This document shows, in pieces, positions 56,364 through 64,000 of a stretch of 64,000 nt of DNA (position 1 is its first letter; each line of letters opens with the position of its first letter). The stretch spans positions 17,501 to 81,500 of the forward strand of contig NZ_CP029639.1 in the NCBI RefSeq assembly GCF_003268635.1, written 5' to 3'. The position numbers were made by a program, and so were the translations under genes. Source of the stretch: Paenibacillus sp. DCT19 (GTDB lineage: Bacteria; Bacillota; Bacilli; Paenibacillales; Paenibacillaceae). Under the pieces are notes generated by a model. That model saw nothing but the letters and a program-made list of their open reading frames with translations. It did no database searches and was not told the origin of the DNA.

Positions 56364-56616
56364 AGTACTCATATTGACAATAGGGCGTAAGGTTGATAAG
56401 ATGAAAATAATCAAATACCTACTCGTTTACTCGGAATAAAAAATAAAAACCAAAAAAGAAACCTACGGAATCCCCATACTGGTTAGAGAATATGGCTGAC
56501 AGCATGGACGTTAACGGATTTCCGCAGTTCTTCTATAACAACCAGAGGCTGCTTCAGCCGTACATGTATAGGTAACCGCACCAAGTATTATTCATCCAAC
56601 TAAGGAGGGCATTCAT

Positions 56617-57555
56617 ATGGCTAAAGTAGTAAATAACGTAACAGAACTCATCGGAGGTACTCCGCTTGTTCGTCTGAACCGTATCGTACCAGAAGGCAGT
56701 GCTGAAATATTCGTGAAGCTGGAGTATCAGAATCCAGGGTCAAGCGTTAAAGACCGTATTGCAGTTAGCATTGTAGAAGAAGCGGAAAAAGAAGGCAAGT
56801 TGAAACCAGGTGATACCATTATTGAAGCAACAAGTGGTAACACAGGAATCGGTCTCGCGATGGTGGCTGCAGCTAAAGGCTATAAGTCCGTTATTGTTAT
56901 GCCTGAAACAATGAGCTTGGAGCGCCGCAACTTGCTTCGTGCTTATGGTGCTGAGCTTGTGCTTACGCCTGGAGCTGAAGGTATGAATGGTGCTGTCAAA
57001 AAAGCGGAAGAACTCCTGAAGGAGAATCCGACCTATTTCATGGCTGAGCAATTTAAAAATAAAGCGAACGTGAAGATCCACCGTGAAACGACTGGCCCTG
57101 AGATTGTTGAAGCGATTCAATCCGTGGGTGGTACGTTGGATGCTTTCGTTGCAGGGATTGGTACAGGCGGTACAATTACAGGAACAGGTGAAGTGCTGAA
57201 AGAAGCGTTCCCTTCTGTAAAAGTTATTGCTGTAGAGCCAGCGGCTTCGCCAATTTTGGCTGGCGGTAAGCCAGGACCCCACAAAATCCAAGGAATTGGA
57301 GCCAACTTCATTCCTGAAATTTTGGATCAAGAAATCTATGATGAGATCATTCACATTGAGAATGATGATGCATTCGAAACAGCTCGCCTGGTAGCCAAAG
57401 AAGAAGGTATCCTGTCTGGTATCTCTTCTGGTGCAGCAATTCGCGCAGGTTTGCAAGTCGCTAAACAATTGGGTGAAGGCAAGCGTGTAGTGGTTATTGT
57501 ACCAAGTAACGGCGAACGTTATTTGAGCACACCGCTATACAATTTCGAAGCTTAA
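56617..57555 (+). CDS. cysK: Cysteine synthase A
   Basis: 312 residues. PLP enzyme making cysteine from O-acetylserine and sulfide. PLP lysine in [13 protein letters not shown] (~45), substrate loop [13 protein letters not shown] (~68), phosphate loop [10 protein letters not shown] (~178) and SSGAA near 268. AAGGAGG precedes the ATG. Transcription control (CymR in Bacillus) could not be read from the leader. Confidence 0.97.
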   Translation: MAKVVNNVTELIGGTPLVRLNRIVPEGSAEIFVKLEYQNPGSSVKDRIAVSIVEEAEKEGKLKPGDTIIEATSGNTGIGLAMVAAAKGYKSVIVMPETMSLERRNLLRAYGAELVLTPGAEGMNGAVKKAEELLKENPTYFMAEQFKNKANVKIHRETTGPEIVEAIQSVGGTLDAFVAGIGTGGTITGTGEVLKEAFPSVKVIAVEPAASPILAGGKPGPHKIQGIGANFIPEILDQEIYDEIIHIENDDAFETARLVAKEEGILSGISSGAAIRAGLQVAKQLGEGKRVVVIVPSNGERYLSTPLYNFEA

Positions 57556-57576
57556 TTCTGTACCGAATATACATTC

Positions 57577-57616
57577 AATCCTCCCTGCCCGTATGAAGGG
57601 CGAGGAGGATTTTTTG
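57577..57616 (+). terminator. Rho-independent terminator after cysK
   Basis: AATCCTCCCTGCCC and GGGCGAGGAGGATT pair with a small internal mismatch, followed by six T residues. It separates cysK from the pab/fol operon. Confidence 0.88.
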
Positions 57617-57697
57617 CTGAACGCTTTTAAAAGGAGCGGTGCTTTAGTATACTATCAGACAATAGAACTAGCGACAGATGGAGGGCGGTACACCGCA

Positions 57698-59289
57698 ATG
57701 ACACACGTGATGACAACATACGCCGACTGGACAGAGTGGGTCAAACAAGGCTGGACCATGCTGCCATATATGATGAAGTCGGATGATGAGCCGAATCATG
57801 GCGGTTTACCGTTAACCTGGGAAGAGGCTTGGCAGCAGGCCTCACCTTATGCGATGGTGTTAGAGAATGGAAAGGGCGGAAGATACACATTTCTTGGACT
57901 ACATCCCGTTTCCGTTATCTCTGGCAAGGGCAGCGAAGCAATCGTCTATGACCTCGAAAAAGGAGATACAACCACGGAGAGCGGCAAGCCGCTTGATGTG
58001 TTGAAACGATGGTCAGCAGCCTACCGCGCTCCTAAGGTAGAAGGAGCACCAGATTTCGGGGGTGGCTGTGCTGGATATCTCAGCTATGATATAGCTCGAT
58101 CTTTAGAGAAGTTGCCAACGATTGCTGAGGATAATCCAGAGCTACCGGACTACTGGTGGATGCGCTTTGAGGAAATCTGGGCGTATGATCACGAGCTGCA
58201 GGCTTTGTTCTGTATGGTTCATATGGCAATGCCGGAAGATCGAAGTGAACAAGCGTTATCTACGTTGTACGTTAAGGCCGAACAGCGTGCAGTCTTGATG
58301 CAAGAGCGTTGGTTGAACATATGGACAGCTGCACAAGGTGAGCATCAATTGCAAGTCTCAACGGAGCGGAAGCAGCGACTGCTCATGTCACAGAAGGAAG
58401 ACGTATCGCATCTGGAAACGGAAGGTTGGAAGACAGCATTTCCCCAGCACCAGTTCGAACAAGCTGTGCATCAGGTGCAGGAATATATCCGGCAGGGAGA
58501 TGTATTTCAGGTGAACCTGTCATTACGACAGGAAAAGCAGCTGAATACCAAGGCAGAGCATATCTATGAATGGCTACGTCTCGTAAACCCATCCCCATAC
58601 ATGGGGATGTTACGCAGTCCTGAGTTTCAACTGGTGAGTGGTTCTCCGGAGCTGCTCGTTAAGGTGGACAATGGCAAAGTCAGCGCGCGTCCCATAGCCG
58701 GTACTCGCAGACGTGGACGGGACGAGGGTGAGGATGAGCTGATGGCTTCCGAGTTGCTGAACAGCGACAAGGAACGGGCTGAGCATATTATGCTGGTTGA
58801 CCTGGAGCGCAATGATATAGGGAGAATTGCAGCCTATGGATCGGTGCATGTTCCAGAGCTGATGACGATTGAGAAATACTCCCATGTGATGCATCTGGTG
58901 TCTCAGGTTGAGGGACGCTGGCAACGGGTTTATCTGCTTTTGATGTCATTGCGGCTACATTCCCAGGTGGGACGATTACCGGAGCGCCTAAGGTGCGTAC
59001 GATGGAGATTATTGAGGAGCTGGAGCCAGTACGTCGTGGGCCATACACAGGTTCGATCGGATGGATGGATTACAGTGGCAATATGGAATTGAACATTGTT
59101 ATTCGTACACTGGCGATCAAAGACAACGTAGGATACGTACAGGCAGGAGCAGGCATTGTTATTGATTCAGATCCATATCGTGAATATAAGGAATGCCGTA
59201 ATAAGGCTAGAGCGATGATGAGAGCTGTGCAGTATAGCGAGGAATCCTTACAGGTAGAGAAGTCGCTAGAAATAACGGAATCGGTCTAA
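57698..59289 (+). pseudogene. pabB: Aminodeoxychorismate synthase component I (PabB), frameshifted
   Basis: Chorismate-binding enzyme. FGGGCAGYLSYDIARSLE (~125), VSGSPELLVKV, RPIAGTRRRGRDEGED (~340) and HIMLVDLERNDIGRIA are in the first frame; GAPKVRTMEIIEELEP and GPYTGSIGWMDYSG are in the second. The break is near 58918: one extra C (CGC TGG to CGC CTG G) gives VEGRLATGLSAFDVIAATFP. Repaired length is 530 residues. ATG 57698 after GGAGGG. Linkage to pabA, pabC and folP argues for PabB, though TrpE is similar. Not a homopolymer site, unlike most other breaks here. Confidence 0.86.
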
Positions 59290-59356
59290 TTGGTTTTAAA
59301 CTAAAAAATTGAAGCAACCGTCACCGCGTTGACGGATGAATAGGAGGAGCAGGCAT

Positions 59357-59932
59357 ATGATACTGGTTATCGATAATTACGATTCCTTCACGTACAACCT
59401 GGTTCAATATCTTGGTGAACTAGGTGAGACTGTAGAAGTACGTCGCAACGATGAAATTGATCTGGCAGGTATTGAGGCCTTGGCACCTGATCATATTCTG
59501 ATCTCTCCAGGCCCGTGCACTCCAACTGAAGCAGGGATCAGCTTGGCTGTTATTGATCACTTCAAGGGTAGCATTCCGATCTTTGGCGTATGTCTGGGAC
59601 ATCAATCCATTGGACAGGCCTTCGGCGGTAATGTGATTCGAGCAGATCGAATGATGCATGGTAAGACATCCGAGATGCATCATAACGGTACATCCGTCTT
59701 TGCTGGATTACCGTCACCTTTTACAGCTACACGTTACCATTCCTTGATTGTTGAGCGCAGCAGCTTACCAGACTGCTTAGAGATCACAGCAGAAACTGCT
59801 GAAGGTGAGATTATGGGATTGCGCCATAAAGAGTATGCGATAGAAGGCGTTCAGTTCCATCCAGAATCGATTATTACAGATCACGGTCATCAGATGTTAC
59901 GTAACTTCTTGTCCGGGCGGGTGACCGTATAA
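59357..59932 (+). CDS. pabA: Aminodeoxychorismate/anthranilate synthase glutaminase
   Basis: 191 residues. Class I glutamine amidotransferase: start [20 protein letters not shown], oxyanion region ISPGPCTP (~52), nucleophile Cys in [16 protein letters not shown] (~79) and His-Glu in VQFHPESI (~168). Supplies ammonia to PabB; in Bacillus the same subunit also serves tryptophan synthesis. AGGAGGAGC before ATG 59357. pabC begins 2 bases after the stop. Confidence 0.95.
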   Translation: MILVIDNYDSFTYNLVQYLGELGETVEVRRNDEIDLAGIEALAPDHILISPGPCTPTEAGISLAVIDHFKGSIPIFGVCLGHQSIGQAFGGNVIRADRMMHGKTSEMHHNGTSVFAGLPSPFTATRYHSLIVERSSLPDCLEITAETAEGEIMGLRHKEYAIEGVQFHPESIITDHGHQMLRNFLSGRVTV

Positions 59933-59933
59933 C

Positions 59934-60818
59934 ATGAACTATGCCGCGATCAACGGAGACGTAATCCATATGGCGGCAGCCGTGATTCCGGTAACGGATC
60001 ACGGCTTTTTATATGGACTTGGTTTGTTTGAGACATTTCGGACGTATCGTGGCGTGCCGTTTCTGCTGGAGCAGCATTTAGAGCGAATGGCTGCTGGATG
60101 TCACGAACTAGGTATTCCTTTTACGGTAACGCCGGCAGAGGTAACAGATTGGATTCAGCGTTTGTTACAAGCAAATGAGTTAGAGGATGCTTATGTGCGT
60201 TATACCATCTCAGCGGGTGAAGCTCCTCTTGGATTACCATCAGGAGATTATATTCAGCCCAATCATATCTTGATGGCCAAAGAGTTACCTCCCCTATCTC
60301 CCTCTCTCTATGAGCAGGGCAAGATGCTTCAATGTTTGACGACACCTCGCAATACGCCTGAAGGGAATGTTCGCTTCAAGTCGTTACATTATATGAACAG
60401 CATTCTTGCCAAACGGGAGTTGAATGGATATGGTGCACCAACTCAGGGCGCAGAAGGGCTGCAATTAACACGTAGCGGCTATGTGGCTGAGGGGATCGTA
60501 AGCAACGTATTTTGGATGATGCAGGGTGTGCTGTGCACACCAGCAATTGAGACGGGTATTTTACCAGGTATCACTCGTGCTGTTGTGTTGCAGTTAGCAT
60601 TACAGCAAGGTATTCCTTGTAAGGAAGGATTATTTCGCTGGGATGAGCTGCTGCAAGCAGACGAGGTTTTCCTGACAGGGTCAGTAACGGAGCTTGTGCC
60701 TGTCACGGCTTTGCGTGATCAACATGGAACGGAAACCATCATTAGCAATGGACAAATAGGCTCAGTTACAGCCTTACTTCTGGGTATGTATCGAGAGAAA
60801 GCGGGGTATACTTCATGA
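59934..60818 (+). CDS. pabC: 4-amino-4-deoxychorismate lyase
   Basis: 294 residues. Fold-type IV PLP enzyme releasing p-aminobenzoate. HGFLYGLGLFETFRTYRG (~23-40), FKSLHYMNSILAKREL (PLP Lys, ~143) and EGIVSNVFWM (~184) are the family's marks; LTGSVTELVPV near 245. Overlaps folP by 4 bases (ATGA). Confidence 0.93.
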   Translation: MNYAAINGDVIHMAAAVIPVTDHGFLYGLGLFETFRTYRGVPFLLEQHLERMAAGCHELGIPFTVTPAEVTDWIQRLLQANELEDAYVRYTISAGEAPLGLPSGDYIQPNHILMAKELPPLSPSLYEQGKMLQCLTTPRNTPEGNVRFKSLHYMNSILAKRELNGYGAPTQGAEGLQLTRSGYVAEGIVSNVFWMMQGVLCTPAIETGILPGITRAVVLQLALQQGIPCKEGLFRWDELLQADEVFLTGSVTELVPVTALRDQHGTETIISNGQIGSVTALLLGMYREKAGYTS

Positions 60819-61678
60819 CACTTACGCCAGTTATATATGAACGAACTTATTCATTTGGCCCAGCTGAATTGAAACTTGGAGAACGGACATTAATTATGGG
60901 CATCTTGAACGTCACGCCTGATTCATTCTCCGACGGTGGGCGTTACAATCATGTTGATCTCGCTGTGGCTCATGCCATACAGATGATAGAGGACGGCGCC
61001 GATCTGATCGATATCGGTGGGGAATCTACGAGACCAGGATCACAGGTTGTGAGCTCCGAGGAGGAATTAAACCGGATTATTCCGGTAATTGAAGCGTTGC
61101 ATCAGCAAGCTCCGCATATTCCGATATCCGTGGATACCTACAAGGCGGATGTAGCTCGACAGGCTATCCTGGCAGGAGCACATATCATCAATGATGTGTG
61201 GGGAGCAAAAGCCGACCCGGCTATGGCACAAACAGCAGCGGAACTTGGTTGCCCTCTGATGTTGATGCACAATCGACAGGAACGAGACTACTCCAATTAT
61301 TTGCAAGATGTTGTGCAGGATATCGAGGAAAGTGTGCAGATTGCCCTGAAAGCAGGTGTACATCAGGATCAGATTATCATTGATCCGGGAATCGGCTTTG
61401 TAAAGGATCTGAAGGAGAATCTCACCTTGATGTCTTCATTAGCTATGCTGAACGAGCTAGGTTATCCTGTTCTACTAGCAACTTCACGTAAGAGGTTCAT
61501 CCAGAACACCTTGGGGGTTAAGTCCGATGATGCAGTAGAGGGCACAGCTGCAACTGTAGCTTTTGGCATTGCACAAGGCTGTCAGATGGTACGTGTCCAT
61601 GATGTAAAATCAATTCGTCGGACGGTAGATATGTGTGATGCCATGTTATATGCATCTCCAGGTTTGCGAAGAAAATAA
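60815..61678 (+). CDS. folP: Dihydropteroate synthase
   Basis: 287 residues. TIM barrel joining pABA and hydroxymethyl-dihydropterin pyrophosphate. MGILNVTPDSFSDGGRY (~28), DIGGESTRPGS (~68), INDVWGAKAD (~125), DPGIGFVKD (~190) and TSRKRF (~225) are canonical; target site of sulfonamides. Called sul in B. subtilis. Coupled to pabC. Confidence 0.97.
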   Translation: MTLTPVIYERTYSFGPAELKLGERTLIMGILNVTPDSFSDGGRYNHVDLAVAHAIQMIEDGADLIDIGGESTRPGSQVVSSEEELNRIIPVIEALHQQAPHIPISVDTYKADVARQAILAGAHIINDVWGAKADPAMAQTAAELGCPLMLMHNRQERDYSNYLQDVVQDIEESVQIALKAGVHQDQIIIDPGIGFVKDLKENLTLMSSLAMLNELGYPVLLATSRKRFIQNTLGVKSDDAVEGTAATVAFGIAQGCQMVRVHDVKSIRRTVDMCDAMLYASPGLRRK

Positions 61679-61734
61679 GCCAGCTATATAGCAAGGGATT
61701 GTGTTTTTATTATACAAGGATAGGCGGTTATATA

Positions 61735-62097
61735 ATGGATAGAATGGTGCTGCACCGGATGGAGTATTACGGATATCACGGGGTATTTGAGGAAGAGCGG
61801 AAGCTTGGACAGCGTTATTATATTGATCTGGAGATCGATATGGATTTGGGCGAGGCTGGACGTAATGATGACTTAACCAAAACAATCAATTATGCAGAGA
61901 TTCATGAATTAGTGAAGCATGATGTCGAAAATACATCATTCCAGTTAATTGAAGCTTTAGGTGAGCATATTGCATCTTCTTTACTAGACACTTATACTAT
62001 TATCAATGCATTGACAGTCAAAGTGACGAAGCCACATCCACCATTTGATATTCATTTTGGGGGCGTAACGGTAGAGCTTCGCCGCACAAGAAAGTGA
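61735..62097 (+). CDS. folB: Dihydroneopterin aldolase
   Basis: 120 residues. RMVLHRMEYYGYHGVFEEER (residues 3-22) with the catalytic Glu and Lys (VKVTKPHPP ~100) expected of FolB. ATG 61735 has GGATAGGCGG upstream; the longer frame from 61699 does not. folK follows by 9 bases. Confidence 0.95.
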   Translation: MDRMVLHRMEYYGYHGVFEEERKLGQRYYIDLEIDMDLGEAGRNDDLTKTINYAEIHELVKHDVENTSFQLIEALGEHIASSLLDTYTIINALTVKVTKPHPPFDIHFGGVTVELRRTRK

Positions 62098-62106
62098 GAA
62101 CCGATC

Positions 62107-62655
62107 ATGATTGCACATTCGACCTCTGATTCTTCAGAGGCTTATATTGCTTTAGGGGCCAATTTGGGCGACCGCGAGCAGACGTTGCTTGAAGCGTTAA
62201 CGCTCTTGGATGCACATCCGCATATATCTGTTCTGCGCTGTTCTGCGCTCTATGAGACGGATCCTGTAGGGTATGTGAACCAGCCTGCGTTTCTTAATAT
62301 GGCTATAGCTGTAACGACACAATTAACACCGGAGCAATTGCTCACGGAATTATTAGATGTTGAGAACCGGCTTGGACGTGTTCGTGATATTCGTTGGGGT
62401 CCTCGTACCGTTGATCTGGATCTACTCTGGTTCGCTGGAGAGACACGGGAGACCGAAGTACTTGAACTGCCTCACCCACGCATGGGTGAACGGGCATTTG
62501 TGTTAGTTCCTTTATCAGACGTTGTCATGAAGAATGAGCCCTCAGGCTTGTTTGACTTTGTACATGCATCGTTGTCTGTTCTCGATGGAAAGGATGGAAT
62601 ACAGCTTTGGAAAACGTGCAATTGGCCAATCGAATCCGGGCATTCCGGAAGCTGA
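62107..62655 (+). CDS. folK: Hydroxymethyl-dihydropteridine pyrophosphokinase
   Basis: 182 residues. AYIALGANLGDREQTLLEAL (~13), ALYETDPVGYVNQPAFLNMA (~48), GPRTVDLDLLW (~98) and LPHPRMGERAFVL (~120) are HPPK motifs. Its last ~49 bases overlap the next gene in another frame. Confidence 0.96.
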   Translation: MIAHSTSDSSEAYIALGANLGDREQTLLEALTLLDAHPHISVLRCSALYETDPVGYVNQPAFLNMAIAVTTQLTPEQLLTELLDVENRLGRVRDIRWGPRTVDLDLLWFAGETRETEVLELPHPRMGERAFVLVPLSDVVMKNEPSGLFDFVHASLSVLDGKDGIQLWKTCNWPIESGHSGS

Positions 62656-62810
62656 AAGGTTTGACACAACAAGAGCTTGCCTCGAAGACACGCATCTCAC
62701 TGGCGACGCTTGGAACCATTGAACGTGGTAATCGCAAAGTATCCGAACAGGAGCTGAATCGGATTGCAGAGATGCTGGGGATCAGTGTATCGGAGATAAG
62801 AGGCGATTAA
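62607..62810 (+). CDS. yazB: Small HTH_3/XRE-type regulator (YazB)
   Basis: 67 residues: an almost bare Cro/CI helix-turn-helix, LANRIRAFRKLKGLTQQELA, SKTRISLATLGTIERGNRKV and LNRIAEMLGISVSEI. It corresponds to B. subtilis yazB, which also follows folK. TTG start 62607 lies inside folK, with GAAAGGATGG upstream. Target genes unknown; control of the folate operon is only a guess from position. Confidence 0.88.
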   Translation: MENVQLANRIRAFRKLKGLTQQELASKTRISLATLGTIERGNRKVSEQELNRIAEMLGISVSEIRGD

Positions 62811-63011
62811 GTCATCACTACTTGTGCCTTTGAGGGCATAACCATATAGGACTATGAATTATCGTTGATTTTATAGAGCACTTTTGATTCGTATAGATCA
62901 ATTATGATCAAACGCCATGTGTACGAAATACAACCCGGAGTACAAATAACTACAACATTACGGGACTCAAGTAGAGTCCTCTACGGTTTGATGAGGAGTG
63001 TAACGACTAAC

Positions 63012-64000
63012 ATGCTGAAAATTGGTGGCATTGAAATGAAAAACCAGGTCGTACTTGCGCCGATGGCTGGTGTATGTAATCCGGCTTTTCGTTTGATTGC
63101 GAAGGAATTCGGAACAGGCCTCGTATGTGCGGAGATGGTCAGTGGTAAAGCCATCGTGCATGGCAATCAGCGCACACGTGAGATGCTGTTTGTTGATGAG
63201 CGTGAGAAACCATTAAGCCTGCAAATCTTTGGAGGCGATCGCGATTCACTTATCGAAGCAGCCAAAATCGTGGACAAAGAAACGAATGCAGACATTATCG
63301 ACATTAACATGGGCTGTCCTGTGCCTAAAGTGACGAAATGTGATGCAGGTGCAAGATGGTTACTCGATCCAAATAAAATCTACGAAATGGTCTCCGCTGT
63401 CGTGGATGCTGTTGAGAAGCCAGTGACGGTTAAGATGAGGATTGGCTGGGATAGTGAGCATATCTTTGCGGTTGAGAATGCACTTGCGATTGAACGTGCT
63501 GGAGGTCAAGCGGTAAGTGTGCACGGAAGAACACGGGAGCAGCTCTATACAGGTACGGCGGATTGGTCACACATTAAGGATGTAAAAGAGGCTGTTTCGA
63601 TCCCGGTAATTGGGAACGGCGATGTATCTTCACCGGAGGATGCCCGCCGTATGTTAGATGAAACAGGATGTGACGGCGTGATGATTGGTCGTGCTGCCTT
63701 GGGGAATCCATGGATGTTATACCGTACGATTCAATACTTAAGCACGGGTGAATTACTCCCTGACCCGAATGGCGAGGAGAAGATTCGTGTTGCAATCCTG
63801 CATATGGATCGCCTGATTGCATTGAAGAACGAGACGGTTGCTGTACGTGAGATGCGTAAACATCTAGCTTGGTATCTGAAAGGACTGAAAGGTTCCGCTA
63901 GGATCAAAGATATCATTATGGAAGGTACCAAACGTGATGAGATGGTGCAAATTTTGGAGGATTTTGTAGGTAGACTGAAGTTGGAAGGTAACCTAGAAAC
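63012..64000 (+). CDS. dusB: tRNA-dihydrouridine synthase DusB, 3' end beyond window
   Basis: 329 codons are visible, open to the edge. FMN TIM barrel: VVLAPMAGVCNPAFRLIAKE (~13), IIDINMGCPVPKV with the catalytic Cys (~96-108), TVKMRIGWD (~140), SVHGRTREQLYTGTADW (~165) and VIGNGDVSSPEDA (~195). It reduces uridines in the tRNA D-loop. ATG 63012 follows GAGGAG. Called yacF in B. subtilis, where lysS comes next. Confidence 0.94.
   Translation, partial: MLKIGGIEMKNQVVLAPMAGVCNPAFRLIAKEFGTGLVCAEMVSGKAIVHGNQRTREMLFVDEREKPLSLQIFGGDRDSLIEAAKIVDKETNADIIDINMGCPVPKVTKCDAGARWLLDPNKIYEMVSAVVDAVEKPVTVKMRIGWDSEHIFAVENALAIERAGGQAVSVHGRTREQLYTGTADWSHIKDVKEAVSIPVIGNGDVSSPEDARRMLDETGCDGVMIGRAALGNPWMLYRTIQYLSTGELLPDPNGEEKIRVAILHMDRLIALKNETVAVREMRKHLAWYLKGLKGSARIKDIIMEGTKRDEMVQILEDFVGRLKLEGNLE

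Overview
The window is a chromosomal stretch from an endospore-forming member of the Bacillota. Gene content, order and leader elements point to Paenibacillus or a close relative; the genus is an inference. Nearly all genes lie on the + strand, in the order known from the origin-proximal part of the Bacillus subtilis chromosome: gin, yaaO, tmk, darA, yaaR, holB, yaaT, yabA, yabB, rsmI, abrB, tatD, yabE, rnmV, ksgA, yabG, veg, sspF, ispE, purR, spoVG, glmU, prs, pth, fin, mfd, spoVT, yabM, mazG, rqcP, yabP, yabQ, divIC, yabR, spoIIE, yabS, yabT, tilS, hpt, ftsH, coaX, hslO, yacD, cysK, pabB, pabA, pabC, folP, folB, folK, yazB, dusB. No rRNA, tRNA, CRISPR array, prophage or intact insertion sequence was seen.

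Layout. 1-6.2 kb is the least orderly part: a lipoprotein, gene remnants, a DnaA-box palindrome, a minus-strand membrane protein, the sigma-G inhibitor gin, a frameshifted Orn/Lys/Arg decarboxylase and a holin-like lrgAB pair. 6.5-12.4 kb holds tmk and replication or signalling genes. 12.7-14.7 kb has abrB (minus) facing an HD-domain gene, with a cluster of Spo0A boxes between them. 15-20.9 kb runs tatD, a c-di-AMP (ydaO-type) riboswitch with terminator, a G5/3D-domain wall protein, rnmV, ksgA, yabG and veg. 21-28 kb carries sspF, ispE, purR, spoVG, glmU, prs, pth and fin. 28.4-45.5 kb carries mfd, a PrsA-like lipoprotein, spoVT, a flippase, mazG, HU, rqcP, yabPQ, divIC, an S1 protein, spoIIE, a VWA protein and a Hanks-type kinase. 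45.5-64 kb carries tilS, hpt, ftsH, nadABC, coaX, hslO, a second rotamase, cysK and a complete pab/fol cluster, ending inside dusB.

Functionally the block mixes DNA replication and repair (holB, yabA, mfd), RNA maturation (rnmV, ksgA, rsmI, tilS, dusB), precursor supply (prs, ispE, glmU, NAD, folate, cysteine), division and cell wall (divIC, yabE, glmU) and sporulation control (gin, yaaT, abrB, spoVG, fin, spoVT, yabP, yabQ, spoIIE).

The most striking anomaly is seven apparent single-base losses that break six conserved genes (decarboxylase, lrgB, yaaT, tatD, mazG twice, pabB). Three are G5 tracts where G6 would restore the frame. Sequencing error is the first explanation to test, although a G6 and a G7 tract elsewhere are intact. 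Other points of interest are the DnaA-box palindrome, the abrB Spo0A-box cluster, unassigned multi-hairpin elements upstream of glmU and pth, and recurring palindromic intergenic elements. I found no clearly new multi-gene system; the window is mostly a conserved core region.
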